From the NCBI GenBank assembly GCA_003455945.1, contig DMPQ01000470.1, positions 26,145-39,492 on the forward strand: a stretch of 13,348 bases of DNA, read 5' to 3'. Source of the stretch: Planctomycetaceae bacterium (GTDB lineage: Bacteria; Planctomycetota; Planctomycetia; Pirellulales; Pirellulaceae). Below, in pieces: positions 7,362-13,348 of the stretch. Under the pieces are notes generated by a model that made no database searches, was not told the origin of the DNA, and saw only the letters and a program-made list of their open reading frames with translations. Within the stretch, counting starts at the first letter, position 1. Each line of letters begins with the position of its first letter. The position numbers and the translations under genes were made by a program.

Positions 7362-7463
7362 ATGCGGTCCCGCGACGCAGGGCCGATCGACGATCCGCTC
7401 CGCGGGTGCTCGACGTTCCGCACCGCTGGCCGAGTTGCCCCGAACGAGATCCCAGGCCGATGA
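7362..7463 (+). CDS. possible 33-residue leader peptide
   Basis: A short reading frame starts at ATG 7362, six bases after GGGAGG (7350-7355), one of the best ribosome binding sites in the window. It encodes 33 residues (begins [15 protein letters not shown], ends NEIPGR). Its TGA at 7461-7463 overlaps the lipoprotein ATG at 7460 as ATGA, the coupling arrangement also used twice elsewhere in this window. The peptide has no recognisable domain, signal or membrane segment. It may act as a translational leader for the lipoprotein gene, which lacks a strong site of its own. If transcription starts near 7355, the ribosome site would be lost and ATG 7362 would be almost leaderless. It could also be chance. 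Confidence 0.35.
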   Translation: MRSRDAGPIDDPLRGCSTFRTAGRVAPNEIPGR

Positions 7464-8029
7464 CCTTCGAGTCCTCTTCCCGATCGACACACTCGCGCCG
7501 AGTCGCATCGCTTGCGGCACGAGGGGGTCTCGTTGCGCTGCTGCTGTCGACGTTCGCCGTGGCCGGCTGCGTTCCGATCGAACCGCCCGAGGTGTCGACG
7601 GCGGTCGACGTCGAGTTCCGAGTCGTCGACGGTGAACAACCGTTGGCCGACGCGACGCTGCTCGCCGTTCCGGTCCGCGCGGAAAACGACCTCGGCTGGT
7701 GGATCCCCTACGCCTCCGGTACGACCGACCCGCAGGGGCGCGCCTGGCTGAGAAACGAAGCGGGGGAGGCGGGGCTGCTCCCCGGCGACTATGACCTCTG
7801 GATCGTCGAACCGCCGCGGCGCGAGGCACCCGATCTCGAGGTCGGGACGATCCGCTACTCGGTGCAGCGCATCACCGTCGTGTCGAAGCGAAGCACGCAC
7901 CGCATCGACGCCTTTCATCGACCGATTCGCGAGCTCGAGGGAGTCGCGATCTCGAGCGGGCGCTGGGCCGCCGATCTGAATGATCCCCCTTCGTCCCCCT
8001 CGCCCGAACGAACTCTCGGTCCCGGCTGA
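7460..8029 (+). CDS. predicted lipoprotein with transthyretin-like/CarboxypepD_reg-like fold
   Basis: This 189-residue protein has an N-terminal signal with basic residues (HSRR, 11-14), a hydrophobic stretch (about 21-34) and the lipobox AVAGC, so C37 would be lipidated and the mature protein anchored to a membrane outside the cytoplasm. The mature part has a single small beta-rich domain: [22 protein letters not shown], then [11 protein letters not shown], then [16 protein letters not shown]. This pattern of a 'G.PL..A' strand, a 'TD..G.A' turn and a 'LPG.Y' strand is typical of carboxypeptidase-regulatory or transthyretin-like domains. Residues after 172 are a proline/serine-rich tail. ATG 7460 is preferred over the upstream in-frame GTG 7406, because it puts the signal at the N-terminus and forms ATGA with a possible leader ORF. 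The next gene begins 81 bases after the stop. Its function is unknown. Confidence 0.78.
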   Translation: MTFESSSRSTHSRRVASLAARGGLVALLLSTFAVAGCVPIEPPEVSTAVDVEFRVVDGEQPLADATLLAVPVRAENDLGWWIPYASGTTDPQGRAWLRNEAGEAGLLPGDYDLWIVEPPRREAPDLEVGTIRYSVQRITVVSKRSTHRIDAFHRPIRELEGVAISSGRWAADLNDPPSSPSPERTLGPG

Positions 8030-8110
8030 GCTGTTCCGTCCCTCGGTCGTCGGTTGCTCGTTCGTCGTCACGGCCGCCGGTCTCGCCGTCCTCTGACCCG
8101 AGTCCTCAGC

Positions 8111-11100
8111 ATGGATGAGCTGCCGTTCGATCCCTATCACCGCTGGCTCGGCATCCCGCCTCGGGAGTTTCCGCCCGATCGCTGGCGACTGCTCGGCCTG
8201 ACTCCGGGGGAACGGAACGAAGCGACGATTCGCGCGGCGGTCGATCAGCGATTGGGATTCCTGCGGACGCTGCAGCAAGGCCCGTTCGGCGAAGTGTCGC
8301 AGCGGTTGCTGAATGAGGTATCGCGAGCCGGCGTCGAGCTGCTCGATCCGTCGCTCGCCCTCACCGGCTCCGGTTCCGTCAGCCCGAGTTCGGTCAGACA
8401 GAGTGCGGTCAGCCCGAGTTCGGCCGCCTCGACGCGGCCGTTCGCTCCGCCGGACGATCGCCCCTTGTCATCAACCGCGTCGCGCAGCGCCCTGTCGACA
8501 GCGGTTGCCGACGAAGCGTTGCCGGGCGGCTCGACGACGCGACCGGCGGTCCCTCCGTCGCTTCGTTCGCCATCACCGTCGGTCGAAGCGTTCGAGGAAG
8601 GGGACCGGACGGAAGCGGGCGAGCCGAATGTGGTCGGCTGGTCGTCGGCCGACTGGCGATTCGCGGCACTCGTCGGCTCGCTCGTCGGTCTGATCGCGAC
8701 GTTGCCGATCGCGTTCGTCGTCGCGGCGATCGGGCTCCTCTGGTATCGGACTCCGGAGTTGACGGAACTCGCTTCGGGATCGTCGTACTCCGCAAGCGAA
8801 GATCCGACGAGCGCTTCGGATCGGACGCCGCCGAACGACGCCTCACCGGCCGGACTCTCACCTGGCGAGTCGTCGACCGACCTCGAAACGCCCGGCGGCG
8901 ATTCCGACTCGAACCGCAACGCTCCTGCGCCGATCCTGCCGGGCTCGGCGATGACCGAAGTCGACGCCGCCGGCGCCACGGACTCCGGAAGCGCCGAACC
9001 CGAGACCGCCGATTCCGAGCGAACCGACGACAACCGGCGGACCGAGAACATCCAGCGGACCGACGACCGGAGCGGCGATCGCCAAGTCGCCGGCGCGAAC
9101 GACTTCGGCACTTCGATGCCGAACGAATCGGCGAATGCCACTTCGGGCGGAAGTCCCGCGAACGAGATCGTCGCGCCGACGACGATCGATCCGGAGCGGT
9201 GGAGTTCGCTCGCGAGTCAACTGATCGTCGATCCGCTTCCGCGAGAGACCGATGCGATGGCCGGCGAGGTGGTGAAGTTGTCCGCCGCGCTCGACTCGAA
9301 GGACGAACCGACGATCGCCGTCGCCGCGCTCGCGCTGCGTCGCCTCGCCTGGGCTCGCGGCGATGTCGGCGACTTCGATCGCTCCGGTCGACTGCTGGAA
9401 CGACTGGCGCCAAAGGCCTCTCCGGAGATCGATCTGCTCGGTGCCGAACTGTCGGCCGCTCGTTGGGCGATGTCGGCCAGCCGCCCCGATCTTCCGGCCA
9501 CGCGGTTCGACGATTTCGTCGCCGATCTCTCCAGTCGACTGATCGCCGTCGGTCGCTGGAGCGACGCGCGCGACCTGGCTCAATGGCGCGACGACGGACT
9601 TCGGGCTCCCGACGCGCGCGGACTGCGGGCCGCGGCGCTCGAACGACGACGTCAGCTCGATGAAGTCGCACAGCTCGCCGAACGACTCGATCGAGGCGCG
9701 ACGTCAGCGAACGACGACGCGGCGCCGAACGACGATGCGTCATCGCTCGATCCCTCGGCCGTATCGAGCGAAGCCGATGCTCGAGCGCTCTGGGCGCTGA
9801 TGGCTCTCGGGGATTCGCTGAGCGCGGCCGAAGCGCTCGAGGCGAACCCGAGCAGCGCCGCCGAGCGACTCGGTCTCGCGGAGCCGACCGAGATCGATGC
9901 CCGGTCGCTCGCCGAGCGGCCCGAGCTGCGACATCTGGTGGCCGACGCGCTGCTGCTGGCGGGTGAGGAGAAGCCGCGTGAACTCAAGGAGGCGTGTCGC
10001 GCGGCAGCCGGAGCGTTGCACTGGAGCGCGGGGCTCGAATCGCTCGCGCCCGAGCACCGAGGGCGCGTGCTCGAACGTCTGCGCGAAGTCCCCACCGCAA
10101 CTCGTTACGCGACTCGTACCGGTCGCCTGCTGCCGCTCGACGGTTCCTGGGCGGACGGCATCGAGGTGCGACGGTCGGCGATCGAGCGCGTGCTCCCTCG
10201 TCCCATCTCGGCGATGGCGGTCGGTCCGCGCAGCGAACGGCTGGCGATCGGTGACGAGGCGGGGCAGATCACCCTCTTCGATCCGCTGACCGGCGAACCG
10301 CTCGCCGGCCTTGCCGGTCACGACGGACCGGTTCGCGATCTCGGCTGGTTTCCGGGGGACGTGAAGTTGGTGAGCAACGGAGCGGATCGCCGGACGATCA
10401 TCAGCGATGCGGTCCGCGGCACTCAGCTGGAATCATGGGAGCTGCATCGTCGCGGAGTGAGCGGCTTGGCGGTCGGTGCCCGCAACCGGTCGCCGCTGGC
10501 CGTCGGCACGGCGGACGGGCGCCTGTTGCTGGTCAACGCATCGAGCGGTCAGATCACGTCGGCCGTGCCGCTGCACTCCGACGGACTCGATCTGCTCGTG
10601 GTCTCCGAGGACGGACGGCGGCTGTTGGTCGGCACCGGATCGGGTGCGGTCCGACTGGCCGAAGAACGAGTCGAACCGAAAGCCCACGACGGTTGTCGCG
10701 GTGCCGTGACGGCCGGCATCTTTTCGAACGACGGCGAGCGGATCGCGTTCGGAGATCGGGCCGGCAACGTCTTCGTGACCGACGGTGCCCTGGTCGAACA
10801 CGACTCGTTCGTCATCGGCCGAGACGAGCGAGTCGTTGCGCTCGCCTTCCTGCCGCATCGGCATTGGCTGATCGCCGTCGGCGAATCGGGGAGGCTGGTG
10901 ATTCGCGATCCGGCGTCCGGTCGCACGATCGACGTCGCCGGAGATCGCCTGCTCGCGCCGCGAGAGACGATCCGCGCGGCTCGGTTCTCGGCCGGCGGTC
11001 GACATCTGCATCTGGTCGTCGCTCGGCCCGATCGGACGCAGGTCTGGACCCGCTTCGATCTGTGGCCGACCTTCGACGGCCACGACGCCGATCGAGACGA

Positions 11101-11125
11101 GCTCTCGTCCGACGAGGCTCGATGA
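8111..11125 (+). CDS. membrane protein: planctomycete N-terminal module, TM helix, C-terminal WD40-like propeller
   Basis: This 1004-residue multidomain protein has no assigned function. Residues 6-80 (FDPYHRWLGIPP, DRWRLLGL, GPFGEVSQRLLNEV, ELLDP) form the module found at the N-terminus of many planctomycete proteins; it looks J-domain-like in layout (inference). A Ser/Pro-rich linker (81-180) leads to one transmembrane helix (about 184-211). Residues 212-355 are a low-complexity Ser/Asp/Thr/Glu linker including three hexapeptide repeats (304-321). Residues 356-665 are alpha-helical and Ala/Leu/Arg-rich, possibly TPR-like. Residues 697-985 contain repeated beta-blades such as AMAVGPRSERLAIGDEAGQ, GHDGPVRDLGW and LAVGTADGRLLLVNASSGQ, a degenerate WD40-type propeller. 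ATG 8111 is used because the module starts six residues later; a longer TTG reading from 8054 adds only an Arg-rich stretch. Its TGA overlaps the next gene's ATG. It may be a membrane-anchored scaffold or sensor. Confidence 0.82.
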   Translation: MDELPFDPYHRWLGIPPREFPPDRWRLLGLTPGERNEATIRAAVDQRLGFLRTLQQGPFGEVSQRLLNEVSRAGVELLDPSLALTGSGSVSPSSVRQSAVSPSSAASTRPFAPPDDRPLSSTASRSALSTAVADEALPGGSTTRPAVPPSLRSPSPSVEAFEEGDRTEAGEPNVVGWSSADWRFAALVGSLVGLIATLPIAFVVAAIGLLWYRTPELTELASGSSYSASEDPTSASDRTPPNDASPAGLSPGESSTDLETPGGDSDSNRNAPAPILPGSAMTEVDAAGATDSGSAEPETADSERTDDNRRTENIQRTDDRSGDRQVAGANDFGTSMPNESANATSGGSPANEIVAPTTIDPERWSSLASQLIVDPLPRETDAMAGEVVKLSAALDSKDEPTIAVAALALRRLAWARGDVGDFDRSGRLLERLAPKASPEIDLLGAELSAARWAMSASRPDLPATRFDDFVADLSSRLIAVGRWSDARDLAQWRDDGLRAPDARGLRAAALERRRQLDEVAQLAERLDRGATSANDDAAPNDDASSLDPSAVSSEADARALWALMALGDSLSAAEALEANPSSAAERLGLAEPTEIDARSLAERPELRHLVADALLLAGEEKPRELKEACRAAAGALHWSAGLESLAPEHRGRVLERLREVPTATRYATRTGRLLPLDGSWADGIEVRRSAIERVLPRPISAMAVGPRSERLAIGDEAGQITLFDPLTGEPLAGLAGHDGPVRDLGWFPGDVKLVSNGADRRTIISDAVRGTQLESWELHRRGVSGLAVGARNRSPLAVGTADGRLLLVNASSGQITSAVPLHSDGLDLLVVSEDGRRLLVGTGSGAVRLAEERVEPKAHDGCRGAVTAGIFSNDGERIAFGDRAGNVFVTDGALVEHDSFVIGRDERVVALAFLPHRHWLIAVGESGRLVIRDPASGRTIDVAGDRLLAPRETIRAARFSAGGRHLHLVVARPDRTQVWTRFDLWPTFDGHDADRDELSSDEAR
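8378..8423 (+). repeat. short direct repeat inside the propeller gene linker
   Basis: The 16-mer GTCAGCCCGAGTTCGG occurs at 8378-8393 and again at 8408-8423, a 30-bp period, encoding the repeated SVSPSS/AVSPSS peptide. It is in frame and lies in the low-complexity linker, so it probably reflects local duplication. Confidence 0.75.
9020..9073 (+). repeat. in-frame 18-bp repeat coding three hexapeptides
   Basis: Three degenerate 18-bp units encode RTDDNR, RTENIQ and RTDDRS (residues 304-321 of the propeller protein). They sit in the charged linker after the transmembrane helix and may vary in copy number between strains. Confidence 0.6.
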
Positions 11126-11745
11126 TGGAGAAGCGTGTTCTGACCGACCGGAGCGAAGGGAGAGCGGCGGTCGAGGCCTACCGCCCGGCGCAGATCGTTT
11201 CGGGGGGGCAGACCGGTGTCGATCGCGCCGCGCTCGATGCGGCGATCGCGCTCGGCTTGCCTCATGGCGGCTATTGTCCGCGAGGACGGCGCGCCGAAGA
11301 CGGCATCATCGATCGGCTCTACGAGTTGCGCGAGACACCGTCGCGCGATTACCCGCAGCGGACCGAGTGGAACGTACGCGAGAGCGACGCGACGCTCGTG
11401 CTTCATCGGGGTCGACCGAGCGGCGGGACTCTGCTGACGATCCGCCTGGCCGAGCGGATGGCTCGCCCCTGTCTGGCGATCGATGTCGACGACTCCGATG
11501 CGGTCGAGCGGATCGCGCACTGGCTCGATCGGGTCCGCCCCGGCGTGCTCAACATCGCCGGCCCGCGCGAAAGCTCCTCCCCCGGAATCCGCGACTCGAC
11601 GGCGACACTGCTGATGCGGCTCTTTCGGAGCGACTCGCCGGACCTTCATCCGCACGCTCCGGCATCATCGGAAACTCCGCGTCCCGATGAGCGGCCGACG
11701 AACGGGCAAATCGCTCGACCGGGCGAATTGGATCGAGGGGGCTGA
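11122..11745 (+). CDS. circularly permuted YpsA/SLOG family protein (putative molybdenum carrier-type)
   Basis: This is a 207-residue soluble protein. The motifs IVSGGQTGVDRAAL (25-38), GGYCPRGRRAEDG (49-61), RTEWNVRESDATLVL (80-94), GGTLLT (101-106) and VLNIAGPRESSSPGI (142-156) match the circularly permuted YpsA-like branch of the SLOG Rossmann-like superfamily, some members of which are annotated as putative molybdenum carriers. SLOG proteins bind or process nucleotides or nucleotide-derived ligands; the ligand here is unknown. The first ATG overlaps the stop of the propeller gene as ATGA; a second ATG follows directly at 11125 and has the better distance (seven bases) from GAGG at 11115-11118, so the true start is one of these two. 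Residues after about 172 form a Pro/Ser/Arg-rich tail outside the domain. A perfect inverted repeat follows 25 bases after the stop. Confidence 0.85.
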   Translation: MMEKRVLTDRSEGRAAVEAYRPAQIVSGGQTGVDRAALDAAIALGLPHGGYCPRGRRAEDGIIDRLYELRETPSRDYPQRTEWNVRESDATLVLHRGRPSGGTLLTIRLAERMARPCLAIDVDDSDAVERIAHWLDRVRPGVLNIAGPRESSSPGIRDSTATLLMRLFRSDSPDLHPHAPASSETPRPDERPTNGQIARPGELDRGG

Positions 11746-11770
11746 GCGACTCCGGACCCCGCAAGGTCTT

Positions 11771-11806
11771 CCCGAATTGCCGAGGCTTCCCGACAGGCAA
11801 TTCGGG
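11771..11806 (+). terminator. 11-bp perfect inverted repeat after the SLOG-like gene
   Basis: CCCGAATTGCC (11771-11781) and GGCAATTCGGG (11796-11806) are exact inverted copies around a 14-base loop, 25 bases beyond the stop of the SLOG-like gene. It is placed as a transcript-end hairpin would be, but no T-run follows on either strand. It could instead be an operator or an RNA-processing stem. Confidence 0.4.
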
Positions 11807-11930
11807 CTCATCCCGGCGACTCGGTGCGGACGATCCCGTGTCGAGCGACTCGGGCCGAGGCTCTCGGTGCCTGTCGTGACGGTCGCGTCGACCGCGGTGC
11901 GTCCCCCGTCCTTCGCAGGGAAGCGATGAC

Positions 11931-12899
11931 ATGAGGATCTCGTTGCGTCAGGTGATTCGGTTGGCCCTGTCGTTGGCGATCGCCTGGAGCGGAACGGCGC
12001 TCGACCTTCGCGCCGATCAGCCGGTCGTCCCGGGAACCGGCGTGAAGATCGACGAGGTCGGCGATGACTTCGAGGACGAGAGCTGGGATTACGTCTTCAA
12101 CGGGCAGAAGAGCAGCGAGGAGATCGACGGTCAGATGCGCAACCCGGCCGGTCGGTCGACCAACGGTCGCTGGTACGAAGGGGTCAAGCGCGGCCATCCG
12201 GACGTCATCCGCCGCGTTCCGACTCCGGAAGGAGGCTTGGCCGGAAGCGAAGGATCGCTGCTGCTCAAGTCGCTGAACACCGGCGTACCGGGACGGATCA
12301 GCCGCCAGATGCAGCAGGACGACTTCATCTGCAACGTGCACTACCGGATGAAGGGAGCGATCCCGGTCTGGCAGACGCCGAGCGTCGTGACGCGCGTCTA
12401 TCTGCCGCCGGTCTCGGAATGGGAGCGCCGCACCGGACCGCATTTCGCGTTTCGAGCCGCTTTGGACGCGACGGTGACCAAGCCGCGCACCGGATTCCTG
12501 GCCGCCGGCAGCTCGACCGAGAAGGAGACGTATTGGCCGGGAATGTTCATCGAGTTCACCGCCGCCGACGGCAAGCGGAATCTGCACGACTACGCCGCGA
12601 TCCGAGTCCGCGCGAATCGTCGCGGAGGGGACTACATCGCGAAGCAGATCGAGGTGACCGGGTGGTGGACGCTGGGAATGAGCTTCACTCCCGACGGTCA
12701 GGTCCACTACTACGCCAAGCCCGGCATCGAGGACCTGACGGCGGAAGATCACATCGCGAGCGACTTTCCGTACGGCTATCGCTGCGAGGACTTCAAGACC
12801 TTCTTCTTCAACGTCTGCAACGGCGACGACGGCCGGACCTGGTCGTCGGACTGGATCATCGACGACCCTACGATGTACTTCATCCCGCGCAACCGCTGA
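11931..12899 (+). CDS. secreted planctomycete protein of unknown function
   Basis: This 322-residue protein has a Sec-type signal peptide: basic start MRISLRQVIR, hydrophobic stretch to about residue 24, likely cleavage after LRA (28). The mature protein is rich in aromatic residues and beta-type sequence (DESWDYVFNGQKSSEE, GRWYEGVKRGHPD, GSLLLKSLNTG, HYYAKPG) and ends in FFFNVCNGDDGRTWSSDWIIDDPTMYFIPR, a tail I associate with planctomycete exported proteins. The repeated aromatic strands and the lack of catalytic motifs suggest a beta-sandwich, perhaps concanavalin-like, but this is inference. The ATG is supported by AGGGAA (11917-11922), about eight bases upstream. A 185-base gap with a hairpin separates it from the SLOG-like gene, so it may be transcribed on its own. 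Repeat DNA follows its stop directly. Confidence 0.8.
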   Translation: MRISLRQVIRLALSLAIAWSGTALDLRADQPVVPGTGVKIDEVGDDFEDESWDYVFNGQKSSEEIDGQMRNPAGRSTNGRWYEGVKRGHPDVIRRVPTPEGGLAGSEGSLLLKSLNTGVPGRISRQMQQDDFICNVHYRMKGAIPVWQTPSVVTRVYLPPVSEWERRTGPHFAFRAALDATVTKPRTGFLAAGSSTEKETYWPGMFIEFTAADGKRNLHDYAAIRVRANRRGGDYIAKQIEVTGWWTLGMSFTPDGQVHYYAKPGIEDLTAEDHIASDFPYGYRCEDFKTFFFNVCNGDDGRTWSSDWIIDDPTMYFIPRNR

Positions 12900-12918
12900 T
12901 CGCACCTCGGCGGTCCCC

Positions 12919-13067
12919 CGCGCCTCACCAGCCCGCCGCGTCAGCAAGGGGTCTCCGTGCCCCCCCAGCCCGACGCGTCAGCGAGGGGTCCCCGCGCCTC
13001 ACCAGCCCGACGCGTCAGCGAGGGGTCTCCGCGCCTCACCAGCCCGAAGCGCCAAGCGCAGGGGCCC
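12919..13067 (+). repeat. 37-bp tandem palindromic repeat array, four units
   Basis: Units start at 12919, 12956, 12993 and 13030, exactly 37 bp apart. The core reads CGCGCCTCACCAGCCCG then ACGCGTCAGCGAGGGG, with partial dyad symmetry around GACGCGTC and CCTC/GAGG ends. Unit 3 is closest to the consensus; unit 2 has CCCCCC in place of CTCACC, and unit 4 has diverged at its 3' half. There are no spacers between units, so this is not a CRISPR array. It lies 20 bases after the stop of the secreted-protein gene. Confidence 0.85.
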
Positions 13068-13094
13068 CCGTGTCCCGCGGCTTGGACAACTGCA

Positions 13095-13107
13095 ACCGGA
13101 AACCGGT
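13095..13107 (+). repeat. short palindrome ACCGG-AAA-CCGGT
   Basis: A perfect five-base-arm palindrome between the tandem array and the right composite repeat. ACCGG recurs at 13123-13127. It is too short to assign a role. Confidence 0.4.
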
Positions 13108-13124
13108 GATACGACGGCAGCAAC

Positions 13125-13294
13125 CGGTGTCCGAGAGTCCCGTTAGGGACGACCGAGAATAGCCCGGCGATTCATCGCCGGGTGGAAAGACCCGCTCATC
13201 GGAATCCGAGAGTCCCGCGAGGGACGAAAGAAGGCATCGCCGGTTTCGCAGGCCGACCGTATCCCGATACCGTTCTGTCGTCCCTGTCGGGACT
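13125..13294 (-). repeat. composite palindromic repeat, right inverted copy
   Basis: This is the reverse complement of the left-end unit at 43-212, about 93% identical by hand count (12 mismatches in 170, no gaps). It keeps all three GTCCC-N4-GGGAC palindromes and the 9-bp-arm hairpin (13163-13182). The largest divergence is a block of about ten bases (CGACGCGAAA in the left copy). No gene is seen here. Confidence 0.85.
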
Positions 13295-13318
13295 TCATGC
13301 GCCTCCCCCAGATCTCGC

Positions 13319-13348
13319 CGCGCCTCACCAGCCCGAAGCGTCAGCGAG
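13319..13348 (+). repeat. additional 37-bp-type repeat unit, cut by the window edge
   Basis: CGCGCCTCACCAGCCCG followed by AAGCGTCAGCGAG matches the tandem array at 12919-13067 and runs off the end. Another array may therefore begin here, with the composite repeat lying between the two. Confidence 0.75.

Larger units (their letters stand above)
7123..7459. other. divergent intergenic control region between ispG and the lipoprotein gene
   Basis: These 337 bases separate the minus-strand block from the plus-strand block and are the only divergent gene border in the window. They hold a -10-like box for each direction (7276-7281 minus, 7343-7348 plus), a hairpin in the ispG leader and a possible small ORF ahead of the lipoprotein gene, all listed separately. 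No convincing -35 box was found for either side. Confidence 0.6.

Noticed and set aside
7106..8278. 390-codon minus-strand frame across the divergent region and the lipoprotein gene
   Set aside because: Arg/Gly-rich translation without motifs, and it would remove the lipobox gene and the divergent control region.
10435..11121. N-terminal extension of the SLOG-like protein into the propeller gene
   Set aside because: The extension is Arg-rich shadow sequence; ATG 11122 forms a tidy ATGA overlap and the SLOG motif starts about 25 residues later.
12919..13067. CRISPR array
   Set aside because: The 37-bp units are contiguous with no spacers and no cas genes are nearby.
12419..13162. 247-codon frame overlapping the secreted protein and running into the repeats
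   Set aside because: Out-of-frame shadow of the secreted-protein gene followed by translated repeat DNA.
43..13294. Composite transposon bounded by inverted repeats
   Set aside because: No transposase or integrase lies inside, and the enclosed genes include core metabolism (ispG, ppk1); the ends look like dispersed palindromic repeats.

Overview
This high-GC window looks like a chromosomal segment of a planctomycete (Planctomycetota). Three things suggest this. One large protein begins with the N-terminal 'PYHRWLGIPP...PPDRWRLLGL...GPFGEVSQRLLNE' module that I associate with planctomycete proteins. A secreted protein ends with a planctomycete-type 'DDGRTWSSDWIIDDP' tail. Both ends of the window carry the GTCCC/GGGAC and CCTCACCAGCCC(GACGCGTC)AGCGAGGGG palindromic repeats common in such genomes. 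No database search was possible, so the taxonomic call is inference.

Layout. Positions 1-389 hold a composite palindromic repeat and no gene. From 390 to 7122 five genes lie on the minus strand, read right to left: ispG (7122-5968), a ROK-family sugar kinase (5917-4856), a Ppx/GppA phosphatase with a C-terminal HD-like region (4745-3192), ppk1 (3064-914) and a SixA-type histidine phosphatase (917-390). The last two overlap by ATGA. A 337-base divergent control region (7123-7459) carries a -10-like box on each strand, a terminator-like hairpin in the ispG leader and a possible 33-codon leader ORF. From 7460 to 12899 four genes run on the plus strand: a small lipoprotein, a 1004-residue membrane protein with a planctomycete N-terminal module and a C-terminal beta-propeller, a circularly permuted YpsA/SLOG-type nucleotide-binding protein overlapping it by ATGA, and a secreted planctomycete protein of unknown function. 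Positions 12900-13348 hold a 37-bp tandem palindromic repeat array and a second, inverted copy of the left-end composite repeat.

How the genes fit together. The minus-strand block is mainly a polyphosphate module. PPK1 makes polyP, the Ppx/GppA protein may degrade or sense it, and the SixA-like enzyme could act on phosphohistidine, which is the catalytic intermediate of PPK1. A ROK kinase sits beside these genes, and some ROK kinases use polyP as phosphoryl donor. IspG, from the MEP isoprenoid pathway, is the first gene and probably shares the transcript. The plus-strand block pairs surface or membrane proteins with a SLOG-like protein that is translationally coupled to the membrane propeller protein. 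That pairing is the best candidate here for an undescribed membrane-linked system.

No tRNA, rRNA, CRISPR array, integrase or transposase gene was recognised.
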